NCBI RefSeq assembly: GCF_030272615.1
Contig: NC_081414.1
Coordinates: 908,927,009 to 908,991,008 of the forward strand
DNA: 64,000 nt
Origin: Cryptomeria japonica
Lineage: Eukaryota > Streptophyta > Pinopsida > Cupressales > Cupressaceae
Reading direction: 5' to 3'
Every line of letters begins with the position of its first letter. Position 1 is the stretch's first letter. Below the pieces are notes generated by a model that was not told where the DNA came from, ran no database searches, and saw nothing but the letters and a program-made list of their open reading frames with translations. The position numbers were made by a program, and so were the translations under genes. Of this stretch, positions 12,373-23,689 are shown in pieces.

Positions 12373-12381
12373 ATCTTTCTT

Positions 12382-12838
12382 CTATTTTTTATAAGATTGA
12401 AAGAGAGCATCACTTCTTGTTGGAAGAGATTGAAATTGTTGATGCCAAAAGTAATCAATAGGAATGCCTAGAATTCTTTCAGTTTGTTGAAATAAGCTAT
12501 GATTAACAATTATGATCTCTCCATTGTGGGGAAATTTCAGACATTTATGTATTGGAGAAGAAATAACCTTCATGGAAGATATCCAAGGGTAGCCTAATTT
12601 CATACAAAATTGTTTAGAGGAAGGAATGATAACAAAGTTGACATCCATAGATTTAGTGTGAACCTCAATAGGGATTGTGATAGAACCAATGGTAGGACAA
12701 GAAAATCCCTCAAATAACTTAATGACCACATTAGTATCATCATAGATTGGTTTATGCAAACATAAAGTGAAAAGATACTCCTTAGTGATGACATTAACCG
12801 TGCAAGAAGGATCGATAAACACACCACGATAAGGTTTA
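12382..12838 (-). pseudogene. Element B retropepsin-like domain
   Basis: The open frame begins with FIDPSCTVNVITKEYL, in the position and spacing of the D-(S/T)-G active-site strand and following helix. It continues GSITIPIEVHTKSMDVNFVI and LGYPWISSMKVISSPIHKCL, the plant retropepsin pattern in which G-x-PW precedes the C-terminal strand. The catalytic triplet reads D-P-S, so activity is doubtful. It would cleave Gag in an intact relative. Confidence 0.75.
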
Positions 12839-14002
12839 TCTTAAATCTTCACCACTATGTATAAAGGTCCATCACGTTCTCTAAAGACTATTAGTCTCAC
12901 TAGGGTCAATTGTGATACATGAATCCTTAGGTGTTTCTTGTTTCTCTACCATATTCACAAAATTTGGAGCCGTGGTAGTAAGATCAGACCTGGAGAGAAA
13001 GAGATATGTTTAGTCTCAATCATGTTAGAGGTATGAGAGGGTAAAGGATCAGTAAAAATCTTAATATTTTGATTAGGAGGAGATACTGGCTTGTTTCCCT
13101 TATCATTCACGCCTACTAGACAGGTATAGTATTATTATCAATTAGGTCCCAAATTTTACTTTTTAATGCAAAACATTTCTTAGTATCATGACCAAGCTGA
13201 CGATGAAATTGACAAAAAGAATTATTATCAAAATAAGGTGAGACTGCCTTAGAAGGGTCAACTGGTTTTATTGGAGGAAGTTTGATAACATTTCTTTATA
13301 ATAATTGTATGTAAAGATTCATTCAAAGGAGTAAATTATCTTTCTCTTCTGAAAAATTTAGAAATAGGAGGCACACCTATTGTAGCATTCACATTGTTGT
13401 TGTTGATGGTGTCATTGAATTTGATGAAGCTTTTATTCAGTTTGAAATTCATAAACGATTGTTGATTACTCTCACCCTTATCACTCAGAGTCATAGGAGT
13501 AGATTTCTCTAGTTGACTCATAGTCAACTGATAATTGTGAAGTGTTGCGCACAACTATGGAAAGGAAGTAAACTCATAAAGGAGAATTTAGTCCCTAATG
13601 TCTTTTTGCAAATTAGAAATGAAAATTATTTGAATATCATCATCGAACACTAAAAAAGAAATTTGAGAATACAAATGCTTATATCTGCCAATGAAATCAT
13701 TCACTTTTTATTTAACACCTTGTTTACAATGCATTAAATAGGTCAAAGTAACTTTAGGACCTATGTTATTTTGAAATTCTTGAATAAAAACATTTGGTAA
13801 TTGTTGGAATGAAGTAATAGAATAGGAAGGCAAATAGAAATACCACTATAAAGCCTTATCTCTTATTTTTCTAGTAAACAACTTGGCAAGCAATCTTTCA
13901 TATAACCAAAGTCAGTAAACAAAGTTTGGAATGTCTTGACATGTGTTAAAGGAACACCTTTTTCATTACAGAGTTCCAACTGAGGGACTTCAACATGTTT
14001 AG
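12839..14002 (-). pseudogene. Element B Gag core and zinc-knuckle-like motif
   Basis: From the C insertion at 14002, frames give ELCNEKGVPLTHVKTFQTLF, then a helix-rich Gag core (IIFISNLQKDIRD, LCATLHNYQLTMSQLEKST), ISKFFRRER and FTPLNESLH. A short motif follows at about 13140-13215, QFHRQLGHDTKKCFALKSKI, matching the C-x-FH-x4-GH-x4-C pattern at the end of many plant gypsy Gags; the first Cys is replaced. Several stops and frameshifts separate the pieces. Confidence 0.75.
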
Positions 14003-15274
14003 TGTTAGAATAACCGGTGAACAACTTAGAGGGGGGGGGGGAGGGGGGCGAATCAGTTGTTAATAGATTATATCAATTAGCCCACTTAATAACCTTTAAT
14101 CAGATCACATAAACATTACATATCAAAATAGCAGAAACAGATACTGGTAAGCAATAAAACTTAACAATAAAATAGATAATCAACACAATGCAACCATACC
14201 ACATAACACCATGATTTGTACATGGAAAACTCAGAAAGGGAAAAACCATGGTGGGAAGCCTACCCACAGTTTGATGATACTTCTGCAAAAAGTATGTGAT
14301 ACAATGAGAGGCCTGCATATGTAGGAAGGCACATTGCCTAGAGCGTACTGCTCATTACAAAAGAGTCTCACTGACTACAAAGAGGTAATAACCATCTCAA
14401 GATAAATGGACAAAAATACAGAATAATGAACTGCTAGAGATAGCATCTACCATGCATGATTATAGTCTCGATTAAGCTCAATGCCGAAGGCCTTTGACCT
14501 CTTCCTTAATCCCAATTCGATCACCTATGATCGACAAAATCTCCTTTGCATATGATATTGCATTCCAAGACCACGACACACTTTCTATAATGAGATCTTA
14601 CATCATTTTATACCAACCCTAAGGCCTAAACCAATTAGGTCGGCCACCAAAAATATATTACAATAAGATCATTACATAAATCCATATTACAATGATATGT
14701 CATGTCGGCTTAAGAATAAAACAAGAATAAGCAATCCATAGGACATCCCGGTAACATGTAGAGAACACGTTAACATGATACCGGTCCATAACCTAGATAG
14801 GCACTAGACCAAATCTGGGTCCACCATGCCGAAGCAATGTCTTCACTCAGTTGAGGCACGATCAAAGAACATCTTCAGCATCCTAAAATCCATCTAGAAG
14901 CCGCACCAACACCACTCATGCATCCTATTAAGATTCCTCAGTAAAAGCTTTGTCGGTTAAACCTTAAACCAATGCCAGTATGGGTTTACAAGAGTGTATG
15001 ATAGCATCCGATTACCAAGTCAATACCAATTGACCAAATCATTCTCTAGGAACATGTAACAGATATAATCAAACATTCTCCATTTATCCAAACATGTCAA
15101 AAGTGTCCAACAAATAGTCTCTTCTATCGTTAAGACTAGATCTTCTACCAGTAACCAAAACCTATCTGTCGGTAACCAAAACCTATCTATCGGTAACCAA
15201 CCATAACAGCCAGTGTTGACATCAATGACAAAACATCAATGCAACACATAATCAATTCATCCATAATGCCAACA
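14003..15274 (-). repeat. Element C 3' LTR
   Basis: A 1272-bp repeat, TGTTAGAATAACCGG... to ...CATAATGCCAACA, paired with 40460-41699. A G-run (14031-14048) is much longer than in the partner LTR. The inner neighbour on the minus strand is AAAGAGGCAGAT (15275-15290), a polypurine tract. Confidence 0.93.
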
Positions 15275-15466
15275 ATCTGCCTCTTTGAAATTGATGGCAA
15301 CACTAGATGTGGAAAACATCTAAGTACCGATAAATGCCAAACAAGTCTCCCCCTGTGGAAGACAACTAACAATCTCCTGAATATCAATATCTCTCCCCCT
15401 ATGAATAATATCTCTGTAAATTTCTGAATTTATTTTTCCCATCACTATCTCTCCCCCTTTGACATC
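15275..15466 (-). other. Element C 3' untranslated region up to the D insertion
   Basis: Holds the C polypurine tract at its left edge and CT-rich (GA-rich on minus) patches such as CTCCCCCT. It resumes at 28321, the other side of element D. No coding frame. Confidence 0.7.
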
Positions 15467-16566
15467 TGTAATACCCTAAAAATGGTCATCTAAACCATGA
15501 GCCCCTAATCTCGACAACTTCACCAAGGTCCTAACCAAAGGCAATTAAATAAATCTTGAGCACACAATTAATTATTTAATCATCAAATGTCACATGGAAA
15601 ATTAATAACTCATTATTAATTAAATATTTATTTAATTTATTAAATCATTCCAAGTAAATCATTTTAAACAATTATCTTATTTATTTTAATTAAATATCTT
15701 TTGCATATTTAATTAAATAAATAAATTTGCCATTAAATCATCAAAAAGAGGAATTAATTTGAAAAATAAATAAAAATTGTCATAAACCTTCAAAAAAGGA
15801 AACAAATCAAGAAAGAGGAATTGGAAATTATGAGCACAAATCTTCAAAAAAGGAAATAAATAAAAAAATGAATTAATTGACAAAAAAGAATTAAAAATTT
15901 GAGAAAACAAATCAATTGGAGATAATCTTGAAAAAAAAACAAATTAAAAATTGATAAATAACCTCAAAGAAAGCAATTAAAATAATTAAATATTAAAATT
16001 GAATGAAATAGAGAATAAATCAGCTTTTTTCTTGATTTTATCTTAATTTTAGTTCATTTTCCTTTAAAACTGAGAAAAGCATCCAAAGCATCCAATCACA
16101 TCAATTCACTTGGATTGTGCTTCCTCTTGGAAAATCTTGACCGCTCATCATCATTTGATCTTAGCTTTTGGTTTCTTTCTGAATTTTCTAAAAATTCAGG
16201 CTCTCATCTCTCATTCAAAAATCCTGGAGAACATATTGTTATTATGTTGTTTTTGCTCTAGGTTCATTGCATACATATTTAGATCATTTATCTCACTTAT
16301 TTCTTAAATCTTGTTAGATTAATTTTGCATCCATCTAGCTTGAATTCATGCTCATATAGATTAAATCCTTCATTTAGGTGTTGTCTAGTCACTGGATAGC
16401 TTAGCAATCTGAGAGCAATCTAAAATCACATCTACTAGAAGGCAATGGGTCTCTTTGTTATGGTTTTATTATTCATTGATTATTGATTTACTAACCATGC
16501 ATCTAATGACTTAATTGAAGTGTTGTGTATTCAGATACAGATATAGGTCCACTTTTCACACACTCA
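15467..16566 (+). repeat. Element D 5' LTR
   Basis: A 1100-bp repeat, TGTAATACCCTAAAAATGG... to ...CTTTTCACACACTCA, paired with 27232-28320. It is AT-rich, with poly-A and AATTAAAT runs between about 15600 and 16020. The U5-side end is fixed by the primer site at 16571. Confidence 0.95.
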
Positions 16567-16570
16567 TTTC

Positions 16571-16587
16571 TGGCGCCCATCGTGGGG
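16571..16587 (+). other. Element D primer binding site
   Basis: TGGCGCCCATCGTGGGG starts five bases after the LTR. Its first seven bases and last four match the TGGCGCC...GGGG pattern of Asp-type primer sites in plant Tat/Athila gypsy elements. The middle is diverged, so the exact primer tRNA is uncertain. Confidence 0.75.
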
Positions 16588-16700
16588 CTCAAACCCACAA
16601 CTACAAGATTTCTAATGTTTCGTGAACAAATTTATTGTTTGGTTTTTATAACTAATAAACATGCATTAAATTTGTAGATAAAAATCTTTCCTTTTGTTTG

Positions 16701-17264
16701 TTCTTCTATGACAGTCAAAAATGGTCTTGGTTCAGAAGGAATACCTTTTTATTGAACCATTGGATCTAAACCAAATTTTGATATATTGTTGAAAACCAAG
16801 TTTTCTACAGGTTCACTAAAGGGAGTTTCCTAAAGAGGTTTGGTTTGAAAGTTATGATTGACATAGTGCAGAGCTATCATTTTACTTATTCTTTTGTGAT
16901 AGTAAACAATGGTCTTAGTTTGGAGAGAATAACTTTGTATTTAACCATTGGATCTCAACCCATTTTTGATATGTTTTTTAAAATCAAGTTTTATAGAGGT
17001 GTACCAAAGGGATTGTCTTAAAGCGTTTGGGTTTGAAATTTATGATTGATAGAGTGCAGAACTATCATTTTACTTATTCTTTTGTGACAATCAAAAATGG
17101 TCTCGGTTCGGAGGGCATAACATTTTATGGAACCGTTGGATCTAACCCAAATGTTAATATGTTTTGTAAAACCCAGTTTTCCACATTTCCACCAATGATA
17201 TATTCCAAATAATCTATTCTTCAAAAGTTATAAATGATAGAGTGAAGTACTATCAAAACTGTCA
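16701..17264 (+). repeat. Element D leader: three tandem units of 188 bp
   Basis: Units start at about 16701, 16889 and 17077. Each carries TTCTT(T/C)TGTGA, AATGGTCT(T/C)(A/G)G, ACC(A/G)TTGGATCTAACC-like, AAAAC(C/T)(A/C)AGTTTT and GATAGAGTGCAGA blocks in the same order. They lie in the untranslated leader between primer site and Gag frame. They could be structural RNA or packaging repeats; that is speculation. Confidence 0.85.
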
Positions 17265-18812
17265 TAACTAGGATAGTCAGAAAAAATGGAAATTCTTGTT
17301 AGATTAGTTTAATTTACAGTTTGCATGATAGAATTTTCTTTTGATGATTTTTTTTTATATTATTTTGGAAACTAATTCTGGTATTTTAATGTTTGCAGGA
17401 CACTTGTCAAAGAATCTATCAATCAAACATACACCTGCCAAAGAGTCAAGAAAAAAATGACTACTGACATATTGGTTTTGCAGGTTGCCTAAGGAGAATC
17501 GACTAAACATTGTGTATTCATTTAGTATTTTTTAAGGCACTTAAATTGCTATCTGGTTTAAGAAAAAATCTTTCTTTCATGTTTTGAGAAAAATCTAAGA
17601 GGTAGGAGAGTATGCTCTTGTCTTTTATAGACAATCAGAAATCTAGACCCTTGAAGCTTTTTTCTAAGTTTTGAGATTTGTGCACCTTTAGCGGGCCTGT
17701 CATGGTGGGAAAAAGTAATCACCCTGTGAGAATGATCCAAGTGAGTACAGCTGGACATGAGCATTCCAACTCACTATAATAAATAGGCCTCTGGTGATTA
17801 AAGTCTTAAAGGATGGGATTATTTGAGTTTTCTCTTTGAGATCTCTCATATCAAGAATTTTGTAGGGCCTCGCGGTCTCAATCACATTTACATGACAACA
17901 AATTATTTCAGTACCTTATTAGGCTATAGGCCTCAATCATGCTTGCATGACTTCAAGGGGTAATTTTAAATGGAATTCCTAACTAAGAACTATAAGATTA
18001 CAAGCTACCTGATTCACCTCCGAAAGGCTGATAACTTTTGTACAAGAGAGATAGTAACTCTCCCAAGACACTTGCCATATCGTGCCCCCATTAGCATTTG
18101 GAGTCGACTAATACGACGTTGAGAATCCATTGTGTGAGACTTAGTGGCCATATTTTGATTAGCTATTGGGTGTGTACCTAAGTCAGCAAGCAAATATTTT
18201 CTTCTCTAAGCCAACTTCCATAGGGTTAGAGTATTGTGATTGAATTGTTATTTATCTTGCATGTTTTCTGTGTTTTCATCCCTGAAAATGAAAATGAAAT
18301 ACTAAAACTGGAGAAAACAAATCAAACAAATCGATAGCTTAGTGATCAAAACTCTGTTCTAGTCCAAAACTGGTCCCTGTCAGTCAACAAAAACTTAGTC
18401 CTTATAAAAAAATGGTAGTCGCCAGTCATTGAAACTTTCTTTGTTAGAATCTCATCTCTATCCAATTATTTGTTGTACAAATTCATAATCTTGGTAGTCA
18501 AAACAATCAAACCTATCCAGATGAGTCTACAATGAGCATAAAACTGGTTATCATCCTCCTGAGCATGAACAACCTTGATAGTGTACCCCTATCATTGTGT
18601 TGCATGATTTTGTCGATAATCTTTAAGCTAGTTCAAACAACATCTTATCAAAACCTAAGTTAACTTAGATAATGTCTTACACAGGATAGATCATTCCTAA
18701 AACCAGACTAGATCTTAGTAACTTCTCTCAATCACTACGTTAAACGAACTACTAGCTACAATTTGATCTTGACTTCTGCAACACATCTAGCTCTTGGTCC
18801 TATCGGTTGTAA
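17265..18812 (+). other. Element D leader, no coding signal
   Basis: About 1.5 kb between the triplicated leader repeat and the Gag frame. All frames are closed and no motif is recognisable. An in-frame stop near 18810 marks the upstream limit of the Gag frame. Confidence 0.6.
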
Positions 18813-19694
18813 ATTCTTGTTCAAACCAAAAGCTCTTCTAAATTTTTTGACAAAATTAAGAATCTCATGGATACCTTAGTTCCAATTCCCATGGCTACCT
18901 TTGCTCAAATATTTCAAGATATCAAGAAAGAAATATATGACATGGAAATCTAACAAAATAAATCAATGACTCCATTTGAAAAACAAATGCATGATATCAA
19001 TAGTGAAAAACTTCAAGGAATGCTAAAACAATTATATGATTTGAGAAGCAAATACCAACAAATAATTGACAATCAAAGACCAAATCTCAAACAAGCTCAC
19101 AAGACACCTTGACCAAGACATAAAGACATTTCCTCCAAATATTCCCTAGATAGATAGTTTACGCCTTTGGGGCAATCTATTGAATCGGCTTTGGAAGAAC
19201 TTTTTAAGAACAATCTTATCATATTGCCTAAAAAGACCACATGGGGATGTGCAGTTTTGAGTAGTTATTGGGCATATCATAGGCATAACAAACATAAGAC
19301 TTCAATTTGTATGGAATTAAAACATAAGATTCAAGATCTCCTTGATGATGGTGTCATTGAAATAGAGGATCCTAATGACTCTCCTAAAGAAAAAGAAGGA
19401 ACTACTTCTAAGAATGATCAAAATCATAAACCTATGTCTAGCAAGGCTCCATATGTAGCCTCCATCCCTTCCATGATGTCTTCATCTCCTTCAAACAATG
19501 AAACTTCTCATGTTTACCTTCAAGGGCTATCTCCTATGGAAATCCAAGTTAATGGCAATATTGATACAAGTTCCTCTGAAGATTTAAAAATCCTAGATCC
19601 TATGCAATCATGCACTCCAATTCCAATCATACCCACTCTAGAAGGCCCTTTCCAAAATGCTTCCCCATCATGCCAAAATATGGAGATCTTCTAA
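18813..19694 (+). pseudogene. Element D Gag-like protein, knuckle region
   Basis: One frame, interrupted only by point stops, reads a charged helix-rich stretch (FEKQMHDINSEKLQGMLKQL). After a TAG at 19155 it reads FTPLGQSIESALEELF and YWAYHRHNKHKTSICMELKH followed by KIQDLLDDGVIEI. FTPLG, a C-x-YHR-x-H-T-x2-C-type knuckle and IQDLL(D)xG form the conserved end of Tat-type gypsy Gag. The first Cys and Gly of the knuckle are replaced (W and N). The next frame (19710-21116) is in phase with it. Confidence 0.75.
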
Positions 19695-21116
19695 GAATCC
19701 CTTAGGCCTATGAAAAATCCTAACCCTTCCTTAGAAGTGACTCCATGTCAAGAGGATAATTTGAAAAATGAAGAAAAAAGTCCTATTATAAATCAAGATC
19801 AAGACACCAAAACTCCTCAATCCCATCTAATGATTGAAAAAGATCCTATTTCACTAGAATCCCATGATGATCCCCTTATACCTTTCCATTTTTCCCAAGA
19901 TGACCCCCTTCCATCTCAAGACCAAAGCATCCTTCCAAATATCATTCCAATTCCACTTCCTAAGCAAGATCATGACGCCTCTTCCACCTTTTCAAACAAT
20001 CCTATTCAAAATAAAGAGTCAAACACCCTTCCTACTTTATCCAATGGTCCTCTTCCATGTCAAGATCAAAGTATCCCTTCATCTCCTTGTCATAATCCTC
20101 CATGTCCAGCTCAAGGATCCATCATGCCTACAAATCCCCTTAGTGATCCTATCATTCCTTACATTCCACCTCCATCTCATAATTGACTCGTGCCTTCTTT
20201 CCAAAGCAAAGTGTATCCTACATGTCAAAATATTTATAAAGGCAAAGGGGTATATCTACACAAGCAAGAACCCCTCCATATTAAAGAAAATGTTAAAGGT
20301 CATGGCCTCAGGGAAATTTCTCAAGATGTTGGTATCTCTCATAAATCCTACATTTCTCTAGTTAAATCCAAATATACACCTTCTCCTTTGCCCCTTCCAT
20401 CTATTCTAGGTCCCTATATCCCTCCATCCCTTATGCAAGATCAACAAAGGCACACATCTTTGAGTACCTTCCATCCATCTAAAAGACCTCCATATCATTC
20501 TTATCTATCCATGCATCTCCGTACAAGCAATTTGGATGCCAAGCATAAAAGTCATAAGTCAAGTAATCCACATGTATTCAAGGATCAACATGTCCCATCT
20601 GATCGACATGTCAAAGTAAAGAAAAATATGATCCAAAAAGAAAAATAAAAATACAAAATGCCACAAAGGCCCACAAAGAAAGAAGAAATTTCAAAATTTA
20701 TATGGGTTCCTAAGGCACTTGTACAAGAAATGCACTCTAAGGAACTACAAAAGCATCAAAAATCAAAAGCCATGTGGATCCCTAAGCGGCTACTTGAAGC
20801 ACAAAAGTCTAAAGAAAAATCAAAATTGGCATCCAAAATTGTTGTTCCTCCATCCAAAACCTCTGATTCTATTCCTCCATCACCTCCTTCATCCATTTTG
20901 GGTTCTTATGCCCCAAAATATGTAACCTTTCCTCCATCCAAATCTCAAAATCTGAGATTCACTTCTCTTCCATATGTCCACTATCCCTCAAGGCGTGTGC
21001 CAATGTTGATCTTTCTAGAATTTCCATCTATCCATACACAATTATTCCAACATCCAATCCATTATCCAACACCTCTTTTTCACCCTTCCATCCCTCTTAT
21101 CCAATCCTTTGCATAA
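19695..21116 (+). pseudogene. Element D proline/serine-rich extension of the Gag frame
   Basis: Three segments (to 20186, 20648 and 21116), each closed by a single stop, all in the same phase as the Gag frame; the whole 18813-21116 stretch shows no frameshift. Composition is Pro/Ser/His/Gln-rich with motifs such as DPLPSQDQSILPN, DQSIPSSPCH and PPSPPSSILGSYAP. Basic stretches resemble one another (KFIWVPKALVQEM and KAMWIPKRLLEAQ). No enzyme domain is seen; it may be a disordered RNA-binding or structural tail. Confidence 0.6.
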
Positions 21117-21386
21117 ATCCTTGCCCTAGTTTCATTTCATTATCTTGTCAACATCTTTAAGCATACCTTCATAGCCATGGTCTATTGCAACTCATATTCT
21201 AAGGGTACCATCCAAAGCAGTGAGACATTGGGGTCATTCCATCCCCTATCATGCCTCCATTATCTTCCAAAAAAAAATTTAAAAATGAACAAAAAGTAAA
21301 AAAAGAAAATTAAAAAAAAAAGTAAAGAGAAATAAATTCGTCCTTTTGTGAAAACCACTTCTTGTGGTGCCTTGGGCAAGTACCAT

Positions 21387-22309
21387 GATGAAAACCTGGC
21401 AAATAGGCATCATGTGTAATCCATTATCCTTTTGCACTTTACACTGGGGGCAAGTTCCATCCATGTACATCCATCCATTATCCTTCATCCTCCATTATCC
21501 CTCATTTGCTCTATCTACATTCATATCCCTTTTCCACCTTTTATCTTGACAAGGTTAAGGATCTTTGCCGGCTTCATGTGTCCTATCTAGTACACTTGAT
21601 CTAGGCCCTTTAGCTCCTATCCATTGATCTCTTACATCCTTCATTACCACCTTTGATCTTGATTATCCTATTTGTCTCCTATCCAAATCTATTCCTTGAT
21701 CTTGATCAACACTATGGACAAAGTGCAAAAACATGCTTTCCACAAACCTCTTGACATGGCCACTTCTTTGGACCATATGGCTTTGTTATGCTATATCCTT
21801 GCTTCTCTACACTATATCCTTACTTTACATCACTAAAATCCTTTCTTTATGTCGCTAAAATCCTTGATTTACATTGCTATATCTGGACCCTGTGCTTGGA
21901 TTAACGTTGTGAGATAGTCCTTGAAAGCATCCACCATCATTTGCTTATCCATTCATGTTCTCAAAATCCCTTTTTCCTTGCTAGACACTAGGGGCAAACA
22001 TCAAAATCCTAAAAAATCTTAAAATGTCCTGAAGAAATCATAAAAATCAAAAAAAGTCCTGAAACAAAAAAAATCATAAAAATTAGAAATTGTCATGAAG
22101 AAATTCTAAAAATCAGAAAATATCCTGAAGAAATCCTAAAAATCATAAAATGTCTTGAAGAAAGTCAAAAAAAGAGAAAAAAAAAGAAAAAAAAAAGAAA
22201 AAAAAAAAGAGAGAGAAAATGCCTTGGTGAAAACCTTGTAAATAGGCACCTTGGTAAAAAAAAAAAATGATTCTTTGCCAAGCAGGTGAAAACTTGGTAA
22301 ATAGGCACC
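21387..22309 (+). repeat. Three copies of a 25-bp motif in element D
   Basis: G(G/A)TGAAAAC(C/T)TGG(C/T)AAATAGGCA(C/T)C-like copies lie at 21387-21411, 22226-22250 and 22285-22309. Each is preceded by a TGCC(T/A)-containing stretch. Function unknown. Confidence 0.7.
22005..22165 (+). repeat. AT-rich minisatellite, about five units of 32-35 bp
   Basis: The unit is roughly CTAAAAATCA followed by GAAAATGTCCTGAAGAAAT. The phrase (T)CCTGAAGAAAT-like recurs at 22027, 22056 (shorter), 22093, 22124 and 22152. A/G-only runs follow directly (22165-22222). Confidence 0.75.
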
Positions 22310-23689
22310 TCTTGTACTCAAGCGCTCCATCTATCAACGCAACGTTGGCATTCCCGCTTTCATGCATCTTTGCTTTCGCTTGTACATATTTCAGTCACTT
22401 TTGTGACATCCTAGTTCGTTGGAACCCTCATGGCTTGAAACCGATCATTGTCATAGTCTTAGGTTAATTGACAAGAGCACATTACATGTCCTAAGTAGTG
22501 TCAACCAAGTCATCTTTACGTTAGTGAAACCTGGTTGTCCACTCCGAGTCAGTTACCTGTCTCCTGACTACTGGAGAGTTTTATCATTGAGTTAACAAGC
22601 AAAACAACATAATGGAAAACAATCACTAAACAGTTTGGGCTATGCAGGAAAATTTTCTTTGTGTGTTGTCCTTTATATTGGTTTTCGATTATTATCCCTC
22701 TAGGTAACTCGAGGAAGTCTATCTTGACTAAGAGGAGCAAGGATTGGGGGCATAATATTTTCTTTGTTTTCTTCTTGTAGGAATGATTCCAATGATCTGG
22801 AAACATCTAAATTAGCTGGGTGTCTATGATAAGAGCCTTCACATCAAGGTGAAATCGCCTCACATACCTCGAGTCTGCTTATTTGAATTCTACAGGGAGG
22901 TTCCCATCATTTCTTTGTCCGATTTGAGGGAATTTCTTTATTGTGCAATCTAGGTCCTTGTGAAATCTGACCAAGGATATGAACGAAACAAGGGGTCATT
23001 GCAGACAAGATAATTAATATTGCACATGAAAAGAAAGGAACTCTAATCTGTCTGCTATGTTTGTATAACGCTCAATGATGAAAATTAAGCTTTTCAAAGT
23101 CCAGTGACTAGGTTTAGGGTTGCATCTCATTTTGCATCTCATCTTGCATTTCATTCTGCATCTCGTGAATTTAGCGTGATTTCGGTATGGTAACACTAAT
23201 CTCTGTATCTTCTGAATGATAAGTTGGAAGCATCATCATTTCTTCGATCGAGTACTTGTGTTTTGAGATGTTAGCTGCATACATGAGCATCTTATATAGA
23301 TTCATACATTCACTATCATTCATTTGCATTCATCTTATTGCATTGAAAATTAAAAAAAATTGCATTACTAGACACTCATTTTGATTCATTTTATTTGCAT
23401 ATGAAAAGAAACAAAAATAGACATCCATATTCATTTGCATTCATACATTCATGCTGAAAAGAAATGCATACATATAGAATAAAGCATATAAAGACATCTC
23501 ATAAACAAATCAACACAAGTACGATGAAGTCAAATCGGATCTAATATATATATCATGTCAAATATAAGAGTACAACATGATGTTGAATGACATATACAAA
23601 CTCCCATCGGAGCAAGAATCATATAGGCTACAAAAAAATGGGCGTGTCTACAAAAAATAGCCAAGCTACAACAAGAAATAATCTAACTA

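Larger units (their letters stand above)
21117..23689 (+). other. Element D interior without coding signal
   Basis: About 2.6 kb where pol would be expected. No RT, RNase H or integrase motif is visible on either strand. It contains poly-A patches, a minisatellite (22005-22165) and three copies of a 25-bp motif. Phe-rich minus-strand frames near 22136-22367 are only the complement of poly-A. Confidence 0.65.

Noticed and set aside
20190-20361. Second overlapping plus-strand frame in the proline-rich region of element D
   Set aside because: Out of phase with the Gag frame that runs through 18813-21116; its hydrophobic composition is that of a shadow frame.
22136-22367. Phe-rich open frames on the minus strand
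   Set aside because: They are the complement of poly-A and A/G runs; no domain, and low complexity explains the openness.
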